In this document: piece after piece, positions 54,557 through 63,975 of the stretch
Layout of the letters: every line of letters starts with the position of its first letter
Numbering within the stretch: the stretch's first letter is position 1
Source: Mesodorylaimus sp. YZB2_4
Lineage: Eukaryota; Nematoda; Enoplea; Dorylaimida; Dorylaimidae
DNA: 64,000 nt
Direction: 5' to 3'
Assembly (NCBI GenBank): GCA_030248295.1
Contig: JASANH010000209.1
Coordinates: forward strand, 496,001-560,000
Made by a program: the position numbers and the translations under genes
Notes under the pieces: model-generated
Seen by the model: only the letters and a program-made list of their open reading frames with translations
Databases searched by the model: none
What the model was told of the DNA's origin: nothing

Positions 54557-54775
54557 TTAAAGGTATCGTTTCAAGTGTAACGCTAGGAGCTAGATTTTGG
54601 CCAAACTGAATTCAAAAATAGCACAAGGGGTCTGAAGAAAGGGCTAGAAAAATATTTTCCGATTTGGTCACTCGGCCAGGTGACCAGCGCCCATCCTTTT
54701 TGATAGCGATGATAGGACCTATAACAAGTGCGGAATGGATATAATTGCCAGGTGTGCGCGCTCGAGCGATGAAGA
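54557..54775 (+). repeat. Third, diverged copy of the inverted-repeat arm of 32174
   Basis: Begins TTAAAGGTATCGTTTCAAGT and ends with GCGGAATGGATATAAT and GTGTGCGCGC, as in 32174-32395, with much divergence between. It lies about 130 bp before the THAP exon. Confidence 0.5.
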
Positions 54776-54907
54776 CGTCAACAAGTTTTTGGTTTTTCGC
54801 ACGTGGATTGGTCTCTTTACTTCGCTAACAGATAATATAGTTTCTTGACGTGATAGTAACTAGTTACTTTTATAATAACTTTCTAACAATTTTGATATAC
54901 TCGTGAA

Positions 54908-55173
54908 ATGCCTCACAAGTGTTTAGTTCCTAATTGCAAATCGGATGGGACACGCATCCACTGACATCGTTTTTTGGATTACCAAAAGACGAGCAACGAC
55001 GGGCAATATGGCTGAAGAACATGCACGCTGTTGGCCAAAAGCTGCGAGCGGAACCGAAGATTCGCATTCTTCATTTTGAAGAACATTTCCTCGTAACTGA
55101 TCGAAGCCGTTTTACATTGAAGAAGACGCTGTACCGACAATCGTTGCTCCGCATGCGCCTAGGGTCCAAGTAA
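54908..55173 (+). pseudogene. THAP-domain exon, frameshifted
   Basis: From the ATG at 54908 the frame gives MPHKCLVPNCKSDG, the first two cysteines of a THAP zinc finger, then stops. One frame away the domain continues as FFGLPKDEQRRAIWLKNM and KIRILHFEEHF to 55165. The third cysteine expected before LHF is missing. A splice donor (GTAAGT) directly follows CCAA at 55172, so this was probably exon 1 of a longer gene. THAP domains are DNA-binding parts of P-type transposases and of host factors. The neighbouring inverted-repeat copy suggests a transposon origin, which is inference. Confidence 0.6.
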
Positions 55174-55478
55174 GTCGTAACTTAGGAATAGAGTAGAAAA
55201 AGTATAGACGAGGGGTGGGGTGCGTATGTTTTGTGTGTGTGGCCTGTGGAAAGTACAGATCAGCATTTTCGCACCGGCCGCGCGCATGTGGTATAGCACG
55301 GGGGTATGCATGGTCACGTGTTGAAGGCGTGGCGGCGGGTGGCAGCGAGGTGATGTTATGATCAGTGTTTTCTCGAAATTTTTAGTGATGACATAGGTAT
55401 TTTATGGATGAAGTGTGTGGAGAATTTTGCGCTGGACAAGATAAAAGTAATTTCGAGGTTTTTCTAGGTGGGATGAGG
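55174..55478 (+). repeat. Repeat following the THAP exon, copy 1
   Basis: Contains TTAGGAATAGAG, GCGTATGTTTTG, GGTATGCATGGTCACGTG and GGCGGCGGGTGGCAGCGAGG. It recurs at 59140-59400 and 59570-59780, so three related copies lie within 5 kb. Confidence 0.75.
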
Positions 55479-55481
55479 TAA

Positions 55482-57636
55482 AGGCTCCTGCATACTAGGC
55501 GCGTGGACGCGTGCGGGCGTGCGAGCGCGCGTGCGTGAACGAAACTTTAAGGCCCGTACATACTCTCGTCGTATCGACGTTGACGTAGACGTATCGACGT
55601 CGACGTAGACTGAGTGACGTAAGGGCCGCGTTCATACTAGCAGCGGAGCGACGTATGCGTATCGTCGTTGACCTAGATTTTGCAGGAGTGCCCGCGTCGA
55701 CGTATTGGGGTGCGAGCTACGCAGAACCAGTCCATGTGCGTAATAGGGCCTGGCACTCGTTAGAAAACGGCGCGTTCATACTGTACCAACGAAACACGAA
55801 TAATAATTTGTAGATTTGACGGCAAATTACCATGCTGGGATAGGTATGTTCAGGACAGTCGATACTAAATTACTGATTAGTCGGTACCGATTAGTTCTAT
55901 TCTGGCTCGTGCTTATGAGGTCTCAAAATTCAAAAGTCACATTCAAAGTTGTATTAAACCATCATTATCATCAACGTCATGATGAATGTAATCCTAGTGA
56001 GTGTCGATATTATCCGAACCCTTCGCCAGGGGGCACTACAAGCAAACAAAAACTGCGTTTCAACAGTAAAAAGCGAAAAGTTGTGTTGGTGCCACAGTTG
56101 GAGCCAAGTTGTGTTGTGTTGGTGAAAAATGACCCTCAAAAAACACAAAATAAAAATAAGTCCGCTCAACTAACAACATTTCTGACTCAAAATTTAGAAT
56201 CTACGATTAAAATTCTCCATGAAACCACAAAATTTTGAATTTTGAACAAATTTTCGATTCATCTGATCAACAGACGTAGCAGCGTAGTTTTTGCAGAAAA
56301 ATCGTAACTTTGTGCAATAGCTTCGTCGACGTAGTTGCTACGTCCGTAACCAAACCAACTCCGTTTGGTCGTTCATACTTGTCGACGTAGGAGCAGATTG
56401 ACGTAGGATTCCCGACGTAGCTACAGTATGCCGTGCCTGCACATCATTAACTTACACAGAGTGTGTGCTACGTCTATTTTGCTACGTCTACGTCGATACG
56501 ACGAGAGTATGTACGAGCCTTCACGCGTGAAAGCTAGCGTGGGCGCGTGCGTGAAGATGGCGCGTGCGTGAGAGAATGGGGGGAGGGGGTCGCGTGAACA
56601 CGTGACGCCGCCTTGCGTGAGCCTCCGTAGCCCGATCAGTCTGCTAGGGGGCATGGTTTGGCAGTCTCACTCGTGAAATCGAAATGCCATATTTTGTGTT
56701 TACAGCAGATCGATATTTTGAAAATCCTTGTTGAGAATGCTTTTTAATTTGTTCCAAAAAAGATCTAGCAATAACCGCATTGACGTTCTAATGAAAAATA
56801 ATATGTAACAAGTAAAAAAGGCAGCTTTTGATTTTATCTTTTTGAGCTGTCATGATTCCGAAAAATGACGTAAATAACATCTGCAGTCATCTATAGTATC
56901 TAATCTCAATCGCTTAGCCCCGCAGCGTGGTCAATCCACCAAGCATTTCATTTGAGTGGCCCTGTGCCCTGTGCGGGGACATTTGAAGTCTGAATTTATG
57001 CGGGAGTATCTCACGAATGGTAAGACCTGGAATAAAGTTAAAAAAGGCGTTCGAAAGCTCATCATCTTGCGGCTCAATACATTTGAAATCCTTCTAAGAC
57101 CACGTGCTAGGGACATATGGGCCAGATCGCCCAAGTACACATTTTTATGTGTATTTTCATAAGGAGGGGGTGAAACGTATATTTGACTTTTGCATCACCA
57201 TGCACTCATGGGGTACTTACTACTGAGCACGAAAAATAACGGGGTCAAATTTTTCACTTGGATAAGTCTCGGTCGACCCTTGCAGGAACCATGTCTTAAA
57301 AAAATCATTTTTCAGTAATCCATGACGTAGATTGTTGACTTAACTGTCGTGTTGTTTAATAAATTCAACCTCTTTCTGAACTTTTTCCTTTTTACTACTG
57401 AAAAAACAAGTGAGATTCAAGGCTCCACGCGCATGCGTGATTGATCCAGGAAAAGTCAATTTTGGTCCGCACGCCACGCGCAGCGTTCACGCGACCATCA
57501 CGCGAGCTCAACTTTTCCGACCGGCATACTTCGACGCGGCGCGTGGCGTGGCCGCGTGATCACGTGACCGACCGCCACGCGCTCACGCCACGCACGCACG
57601 CCCGCACGCGTCCACGCGCCTAGAATGCAGGAGCCT
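55482..57636. mobile_element. 2.2 kb PIF/Harbinger-like element with GC-rich inverted ends
   Basis: The left end AGGCTCCTGCATACTAGGCG, continuing CGTGGACGCGTGCGGGCG, is inverted at the right end (57600-57636) with one or two differences. TAA flanks both sides (55479-55481 and 57637-57639), the 3 bp target duplication typical of PIF/Harbinger elements. A paralogous site without the insertion is present at about 59400. It contains another element at 55550-56520 and no recognisable transposase. Confidence 0.75.
55550..56520. mobile_element. Nested 971 bp element with related inverted ends
   Basis: The ends AGGCCCGTACATACTCTCGT and the inverse of AGGCTCGTACATACTCTCGT match, continuing through CGTATCGACGT. 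Flanks are TTA on the left and TCA on the right. The ends resemble those of the enclosing element (AGGCTCCTGCATACT), so both belong to one broad group. A 140-codon plus-strand frame at 55816-56238 is Lys- and Asn-rich with no recognisable domain. Confidence 0.7.
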
Positions 57637-57739
57637 TAAAAAAGTGAGAGGAAGGGGGTTTGTGGCGAGACGCGATGTAGGTAGCCGTGCGTGTTTGTTA
57701 TAGGCAGCCGCGTTGCGGTGCGTTGTGCAATTTATTTTA

Positions 57740-57925
57740 AGGCTCCTGCATACTAGGCGCGTGGACGCGTGCGGGCGTGCGTGCGTGGCGTGAGCGCGTG
57801 GCAGTCGGTCACGTGATCACGCGGCCACGCCACGCGCCACGTGATCACGTGCATACTGGGCGCGTGGACGCGTGCGGGCGCGCGTGGCGCCCGCACGCGT
57901 CCACGCGCCCAGTATGCAGGAGCCT
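57740..57925. mobile_element. 186 bp MITE of the same group with a 30 bp hairpin
   Basis: Starts AGGCTCCTGCATACTAGGCG and ends with the inverse, flanked by TTA and GTA. Inside, 57851-57880 and 57888-57917 form a perfect 30 bp inverted repeat around a 7 bp loop, so a second palindromic end (GCATACTGGGCGCGTGG) lies within the element. It is over 70 percent G plus C. Confidence 0.8.
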
Positions 57926-59139
57926 GTACGTCGGGTGAACGTTCGGAAGGATGCTCGCGGTTTGATGTCGCCGTGATTGTTTGTGGCAAGATCTGTTTAC
58001 TAAGCTATAACGTTTGGTTGGTTAGTTATTTCACAATTTTCGCATATAGGGGTAAGTTTTTAAAAATGTTTGGAGAAGTGTGTGTGTGTGATGGTTTGGG
58101 CAATTCTTCGGAATGAAGGAAATTTTTTATTGGAGAAAATAGTTGCAGGATGGGTCAGGATATGCCGAAAGTTTTGAGTTTAATTGTGGAAAATGTAGGT
58201 GGTTGTGTGACTGTTTCAAGCGGAAAAGAAAATGGGGGCGTTGCTGGCTAGGGTTTTTTTTGAGGCATAGCAATTAGTACGATTTTTAGTAGAAGTATGA
58301 GTCATGTGTATTGCGTAATAGGGGGCAATAGTCGTGTTCGTGGGCATAGGTAGGCAACAAGTTGGTTGTGGAACAAATTATCGAGGTAAAGGAAAGTATG
58401 CAGGATTGTCGATGGGTGTGAAATGTAGGAATAGGTTGGGTACTGCAGTGCTGTGTTATTGGGCAGTATGACGAGAGTTTCGGGGTGTGGTGGGTGTACA
58501 AACAGGTGGTCATTTACCAAGGTGTCGGTTCAGTGAAATATGATTATTATTAGTAGTTTTGTGACGAATGTTTTAGGCTGTTTTAAAGGGGTCAATATGT
58601 AAAAAATTTGGCAGGTAGTCACCTGGAAAAAATTCTTCTTTCAGAGTTCTTGCAAAATACGGATTTTGCGCTTAGCATTATGAAATGCACTTGATGCTGC
58701 GTCTCCGAGATGAAAAACGCTCATTGATGGAGTTCCAGACACTTTGTTAGGCCCGTGTTTTGAGCTCGTTAGACTTATTTTTCCAAGCAGAGTGGGGCCT
58801 TAAAGCGACGGTATACAGCAAGAGCTGCGAGTATTTCTCCTGTTTTCTCGCCAATGACTGAAAGGCTGCTAAGGGAGGGCGACTGGTTCCCCGGGGTCTC
58901 GGATGCTGAGCACCCAGCGTCCGATGTCACGCGTTTCTTTTATTTTTGTGGGTTGGGCCCCATGCCGTCCCAGTTCCCCCACCAGACTTCCGACCTGTTT
59001 GGCCGATACAGAGCTGGTCAGCGGTCATGTTACGAGTAGGCTGTGAGGTGACCAGCGTTCTCGGCAGCTTCCCTCTGTGCATCTCCACTTTTAGGTTATT
59101 TACATGGTTAGTGGAAGTATGAAATGTGTAGGCGAATAG
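57926..59139. other. No supported gene
   Basis: T- and G-rich sequence with short frames only. A minus-strand frame at 58286-58513 is His/Thr/Pro-rich without recognisable domain. Confidence 0.4.
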
Positions 59140-59780
59140 GACGAAACAGGTTCTAATCGTTAGTGCGGTAACGGTTAGTTTAGGAATAGAGAGTATCGTT
59201 ATAGGCGAGTAAAGGGGCGGGTATGTTTTGCGTGTGAGTTCTGTGGAAAGTATAATGCGGTGTGGACACGGATTTGTTGAAGGGAAGCCGGCGGATGACA
59301 GCGAGGAAGTTATAGGATGACTGTTTTTCGGAAATTTTGAGTGCTGACATAGTTGGTTTAGATATGAAGTTTGTAGAGAAGTTTACGCTGTATAGTGGAA
59401 AATAAGGGTAATTTTTTTGAAATCAAGTGGAAAAGACAATTTTGTCGATGGTGGTACGCGAAATAGCGATTTGACTATTTGGTGTGCTGCGATTTCGTTA
59501 GGTTCGCATGTTTGTTTATAGGCGGGCGGGTTGCGGTTACGTTATGCAATTCATCGTAAGCGCCCGTTAGCTGTGGGAATAGAGCTTAGCGCCATAGGCG
59601 AGGAGAGGGCGGCGTATGTTTTGCGTACCTATCTAAGCTGTCGAAAGTACAGTGGGCGATTTTTGGCACAGTCGGTACGCATCCAAGTATAGCAATGGGG
59701 TATGCATGGTCACGTGCTAATGGGCTGGCGGCGGGTGGCAGCGAGGGGGCCTTATCACCAGTGTTTTCTGAAAACACCAC
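59140..59780 (+). repeat. Two further copies of the THAP-flank repeat
   Basis: Bases 59140-59400 and 59570-59780 both match 55174-55460 (GGAATAGAG, GTATGTTTTGCGT, GGGGTATGCATGGTCACGTG in the latter). Bases 59480-59560 match 57660-57735, so 59140-59560 represents the arrangement before insertion of the 55482 element. Confidence 0.7.
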
Positions 59781-60118
59781 TCTCGCCCAACAGCCACCCA
59801 CCTCAAATACAGCCTGGAAGTCTTCCTCGCCACACTGCCGGTCGTCATCTCCATCGGTATCTGCCAAATCGTACTTGACGACTTGCGAATATGAACTCTT
59901 CGAATTCTATAGTTCCCTTGCCTGAAATCGCATGCACTCCCATCATCTGATCGGCACAACTCGGGCATATTTTCGACCAGAAAACAAGACTTGATGTCGT
60001 CGTGATTCTTAGCAGTGAAATTTATTTGTTCACTTATCTAGTGTCGTTAATTCGGTCGACAAATCATCCACAACGCCAATCATGCCATGTACTACTACTG
60101 GCAACCTGCCAGTAGACG
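59781..60118. other. No gene seen
   Basis: Short frames continue on both strands without recognisable domains. Confidence 0.4.
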
Positions 60119-60712
60119 AGACCCCCACTAAAAAAGGTCCATGAAATGGACCAACCCCTAGGTGCTTAGGAATAGAGAACACAAACCTGCCACCAAAAAA
60201 CCGTGCGAAAAATTTCCCCTCTCCACGCGCTTCTCTATTCCTAAGCCCTGACAAATGATACCGTTGTGCGTTGCTGCAGGAACACTGAAGCTTCGTGGCA
60301 TGCGGTCACTACAGTCACGTTCTATGTATAACGTGAAATAAACATTGCACAGGAAGCTTGCTCTTTGACACAATGAGTAACCGACAAAGCCATTATATCC
60401 GCACACTTGGCATTCTATTACTTGACCTAGTTTACTTGAAAAACTAAACGAATCTCTGCACCGAACCCATAACAGCAAAATCTCATGCCTCCAACCATGC
60501 AAGCAATGCAGCAAATGCTTCTATGCATTATGACTCGGCATGCAATGTATTCTCCACGCTATACCTAACGCAAGCGTATATCAGGGCTTAGGAATAGAGA
60601 AGCGCGTGGAGAGGGGAAATTTTTCGCACGGTTTTTTGGTGGCAGGTTTGTGTTCTCTATTCCTAAGCACCTAGGGGTTGATCCATTTCATGGACCTTTT
60701 TTAGTGGGGTCT
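60119..60712. mobile_element. 594 bp element with 132 bp near-perfect inverted ends
   Basis: Segments 60119-60251 and 60581-60712 are inverted copies with only a few differences: outer end AGACCCC(C)ACTAAAAAAGG, inner end CTATTCCTAAGCCCTGA. Each arm contains TAGGAATAGAG twice in opposite orientation, so the arm itself can fold. The 330 bp centre has no gene. Confidence 0.85.
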
Positions 60713-60974
60713 TATGAATACGAGCATGTACTGTATGTCGGCTGGCTCCTTGTTTCCTCCTAGCTTTGGGCCATAGCTAAGTAGTATATGTGTGCGTCGC
60801 GCGCCTGCAGCTAGCTGGGGTCGAACCCCCCAGCTTACCATACCAGCTTATTATCACCCCTCAGCTACTGACCATTAGCCTTAAGCCAAGCCCCGCAGGG
60901 CCTTAATTAGCTTACCAACCTAATAATCGTCAGTCCCTTGAGGCCCTTCTTATCACTGTGAGCCCCCTTATCAG
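60713..60974. other. No gene seen
   Basis: Spacer with reiterated TTAGC and CTTATCA words leading into the tandem repeat. Confidence 0.4.
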
Positions 60975-61086
60975 TCATTAGCTGAACCTTATCAATATCT
61001 AGTCATTAGCTGAACCTTATCAGTATCTAGTCATTAGCTGAACCTTATCAGTATCTAGTCATTAGCTGAACCTTATCATCGACCAG
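60975..61086 (+). repeat. Four 28 bp tandem repeats
   Basis: Unit TCATTAGCTGAACCTTATCA followed by (A/G)TATCTAG; the last unit differs at its end (TCGACCAG). Confidence 0.95.
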
Positions 61087-61188
61087 TCAGTAATGCAAGC
61101 TCCAATCGCGCCACATGATCTTCTTATCATATCACAAGTGTTTAATCAACCATTGATGAACAATGATTTTAGAAAAGTGAAAAGTTTT

Positions 61189-61259
61189 GCGCTCGCTAAG
61201 AATCGAACCCGCCTCGCTCGATTGGGAGTCGAAAGTTCTACCAGTTGCGCCACGGGGGC
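61189..61259 (-). tRNA. Degenerate tRNA-Gly(CCC)-like sequence
   Basis: On the minus strand the sequence GCCCCCGTGGCGCAACTGG has an acceptor strand and A-box. An anticodon stem of five pairs holds the loop CTCCCAA, and GGGTTCGATTC is a B-box. The T-stem pairs only three of five positions and the acceptor stem five of seven, so it is probably a tRNA pseudogene or a SINE head. It lies 60 bp from the foldback element. Confidence 0.4.
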
Positions 61260-61343
61260 AGTTTAGCAAGAGGGTCGAGTGTGCACAGTGAAGACAATGG
61301 ATTATTTGAACGCGCAGACATACATGTCATCGAAACCTACAGC

Positions 61344-61915
61344 GGAGCATTCAGAGCTGCTCGTTTAGTGGCAGGAGCAGCTCCTCCTTGGTGAGGAGCA
61401 GCTCGGAGCTGCTCATTTTGTTGCAGGAGCAGCTCCTCCTTGGTGAGGAGCAGCTCGGAGCTGCTCATTTTGTTGCAGGAGCAGCTCCTCCTTGGTGGGG
61501 AGCAGCTCGGAGCTGCTCATTTTGTTGCAGGAGCAGCTCCTCCTTGGTGGGGAGCAGCTCGGAGCTGCTCATTTTGTGGCAGGAGCAGTTCCTCCTTGGT
61601 GGGGAGCAGCTCGGAGCTGCTCATTTTGTGGCAGGAGCAGCTCCTCCTTGGTGGGGAGCAGCTCGGAGCTGCTCATTTTGTTGCAGGAGCAGCTCCTCCT
61701 TGGTGGGGAGCAGCTCGGAGCTGCTCATTTTGTTGCAGGAGCAGCTCCTTCTTGGTGGGAAGCAGCTCGGAGCTGCTCATTTTGTTGCAGGAGCAGTTCC
61801 TCCTTGGTGGAGAGCTGCTCAGAGGTGCTCATTTCTTGGCAAGAGCAGGTCCTCGTTGGTGGGAACTGTTTGGATCTGCTCATTTTATGGCAGAGCAGCA
61901 CTTTGGTAGCAGGAG
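61344..61915 (+). repeat. 52 bp tandem array, left arm
   Basis: About eight good units from 61396 (phase GAGCAGCTC-G-GAGCTGCTC) and two degenerate ones to about 61915. Each unit holds two short palindromes, GAGCAGCTCGGAGCTGCTC and GGAGCAGCTCC, separated by ATTTTGT(T/G)GCA. No frame contains stops, and since 52 is not a multiple of three all three plus frames stay open. Confidence 0.9.
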
Positions 61916-62076
61916 TAGCTCCTACTTTGTGGGGACCTTTCCATTTTATCAGGTGAGCGGCAAATGTGAGAGCATACACCATGCCAGTTTCCTACAAATT
62001 CAGTCAGGGCGTTCACTTTGTACCTTAGGGGGCTTTACTTCATGGTCCATGTTGCACTTATAAGCCTACAACCCCG

Positions 62077-62256
62077 CTCATGTTAGCGGGGTAGCTGCTC
62101 ATGTTAGCGGGGGAGCTGCTCATGTTAGCGGGGGAGCTGCTCATGTTAGCGGGGAGCAGCTCATGTTAGCGGGGAGCAGCTCATGTTAGCGGGGAGCAGC
62201 TCATGTTAGCGGGGAGCAGCTCATGTTAGCGGGGAGCAGCTCATGTTAGCGGTGGA
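62077..62256 (+). repeat. 20-21 bp tandem array, left arm
   Basis: About nine copies of CTCATGTTAGCGGGG(G)AGC(A/T)G, with the tail AGCAG or AGCTG alternating between groups of units. Confidence 0.9.
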
Positions 62257-62413
62257 GCAATCACTGCCCTGATGCTTCCATATATTCTTCCTCATATGAA
62301 TGTGAAGAGAGGGCTAACTGCCAAGTGACGATAAAAGGCAACAGTTTTGTTGCATCTGCCAGTTTCATATTTTTTCGAGTTGGCGAATGGTTCGGTTTGG
62401 ATTACTCTCGAAA

Positions 62414-63028
62414 ATGGTCAACGATAACGATAGCTCGTCTGGCGAAAATGGCGACGATGAATGCACAAAATGTGACAAGACATTTTGTTCGAAATATTCA
62501 TTGAGGCGTCACATGAAATCTGTTCATGGAAAGCGAGCGCGGACCAGTACTGTTGATGGTAGCAAGGATGGTGATAGCGAAGAAGCGGATGGCGGCGGAG
62601 ACAATGACGATGACGATGAAATAGAACCATCCAATAAAATTTGGCGGACATTCTTGAAACGGATCTTGCGTAATTGGAGGGAAGATGATGATTTTCAAAT
62701 GCCAGAAACGGAAGATGATTTTCTAAACCTCAAAGATCAAGTCCGAGAGGAGTTGTACAGTCAAACGGTCAAACTTTTGAACGACTACAATGCACTGGTC
62801 GATTCTCCAATATATAAAAAGATTCGAGTCACTGAAGATCGCCTATTACAATTGATGGATGACGAAGATAGTGATGATCAGCAAGAAGCCTTCCAAACGG
62901 CCTTCGATCAGAGGAAAACATTGCTATTGAATTTTTTGAATGACAACCTAGATGTAGTTGAAAATTATGCAGAAACATCAGACAGTGGAGAGGAAGATGG
63001 AGAAGAAGAAGAAGAGGACAGTGATTAA
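62414..63028 (+). CDS. C2H2 zinc-finger protein inside the foldback element
   Basis: An intact frame of 204 residues from the ATG at 62414 (an upstream in-frame ATG at 62387 would add nine residues). An acidic start is followed by one C2H2 finger, ECTKCDKTFCSKYSLRRHMK with the second His in SVHGK. An Asp/Glu-rich linker leads to a helical region (IWRTFLKRILRNW, FLNLKDQVREELYSQTVKLL, SPIYKKIRVTEDRLLQL, FDQRKTLLLNFL) and a very acidic tail. I recall zinc-finger proteins in other invertebrates with a similar D-P-x-Y-x-K-I and R-K-x-x-L region but cannot verify this. No transposase motif is visible. It may bind the element's repeats; that is inference. Confidence 0.7.
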   Translation: MVNDNDSSSGENGDDECTKCDKTFCSKYSLRRHMKSVHGKRARTSTVDGSKDGDSEEADGGGDNDDDDEIEPSNKIWRTFLKRILRNWREDDDFQMPETEDDFLNLKDQVREELYSQTVKLLNDYNALVDSPIYKKIRVTEDRLLQLMDDEDSDDQQEAFQTAFDQRKTLLLNFLNDNLDVVENYAETSDSGEEDGEEEEEDSD

Positions 63029-63131
63029 TCCACCCAACTGATTTTATAAAACTACTGTGCACAAACATTAATACCTTGATATTCAATCATGATCAATATT
63101 TATGTTTCTTTTAATAAATAGCTACTCACCT
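63029..63131. other. 3' flank of the zinc-finger gene
   Basis: AT-rich, with AATAAA at 63113-63118, a plausible polyadenylation signal for the zinc-finger gene just before the right arm. Confidence 0.5.
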
Positions 63132-63260
63132 GCTAACATGAGCAGCTCCCCGCTAACATGAGCTGCTCCCCGCTAACATGAGCTGCTCCCCGCTAACATG
63201 AGCAGCTCCCCCGCTAACATGAGCAGCTCCCCCGCTAACATGAGCAGCTACCCCGCTAAC
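63132..63260 (-). repeat. 20-21 bp tandem array, right arm
   Basis: Six copies of the inverse unit (GCTAACATGAGCAGCTCCCC), fewer than the nine in the left arm. Confidence 0.9.
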
Positions 63261-63429
63261 ATGAGCGGGGTTGTAGGCTTATAAGTGCAACATGGACCAT
63301 GAATTAAAGCCCCCTAAGGTACAAAGTGAACGCCCTGACTGGATTTGTAGGAAAATGGCATGGTGTATGCTCTCACATTTGCCGCTCACCTGATAAAATG
63401 GAAAGGTCCCCACAAAGTAGGAGCTACTC

Positions 63430-63975
63430 CTGCTACCAAAGTGCTGCTCTGCCATAAAATGAGCAGATCCAAACAGTTCCCACCAACGAGGACCTGCTCT
63501 TGCCAAGAAATGAGCACCTCCGAGCTGCTCCCCACCAAGGAGGAGCTGCTCCTGCCACAAAATGAGCAGCTCCGAGCTGCTCCCCACCAAGGAGGAGCTG
63601 CTCCTGCCACAAAATGAGCAGCTCCGAGCTGCTCCCCACAAGAACTGCTCCTCCGAGCTGCTCCCCACCAAGGAGGAGCTGCTCCTGCCACAAAATGAGC
63701 AGCTCCGAGCTGCTCCCCACCAAGGAGGAACTGCTCCTGCCACAAAATGAGCAGCTCCGAGCTGCTCCCCACCAAGGAGGAGCTGCTCCTGCAACAAAAT
63801 GAGCAGCTCCGAGCTGCTCCCCACCAAGGAGGAGCTGCTCCTGCAACAAAATGAGCAGCTCCGAGCTGCTCCTCACCAAGGAGGAGCTGCTCCTGCAACA
63901 AAATGAGCAGCTCCGAGCTGCTCCTCACCAAGGAGGAGCTGCTCCTGCCACTAAACGAGCAGCTCTGAATGCTCC
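63430..63975 (-). repeat. 52 bp tandem array, right arm
   Basis: About nine inverse units; one (about 63620-63665) is shortened to roughly 35 bp. The two arms thus differ in unit number and in this deletion while single-copy parts of the arms stay nearly identical. Confidence 0.9.

Noticed and set aside
55816-56238. 140-codon Lys/Asn-rich frame inside the nested element
   Set aside because: No transposase motif or other domain, and it ends in AT-rich sequence; kept only as a note in the element.
60975-61086. Possible CRISPR-like array
   Set aside because: The four 28 bp units are directly adjacent without spacers, and the genome is eukaryotic.
61388-62063. Three overlapping frames of 150-200 codons in the foldback arm
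   Set aside because: They are translations of a stop-free 52 bp tandem repeat in different frames, with no domain or independent support.
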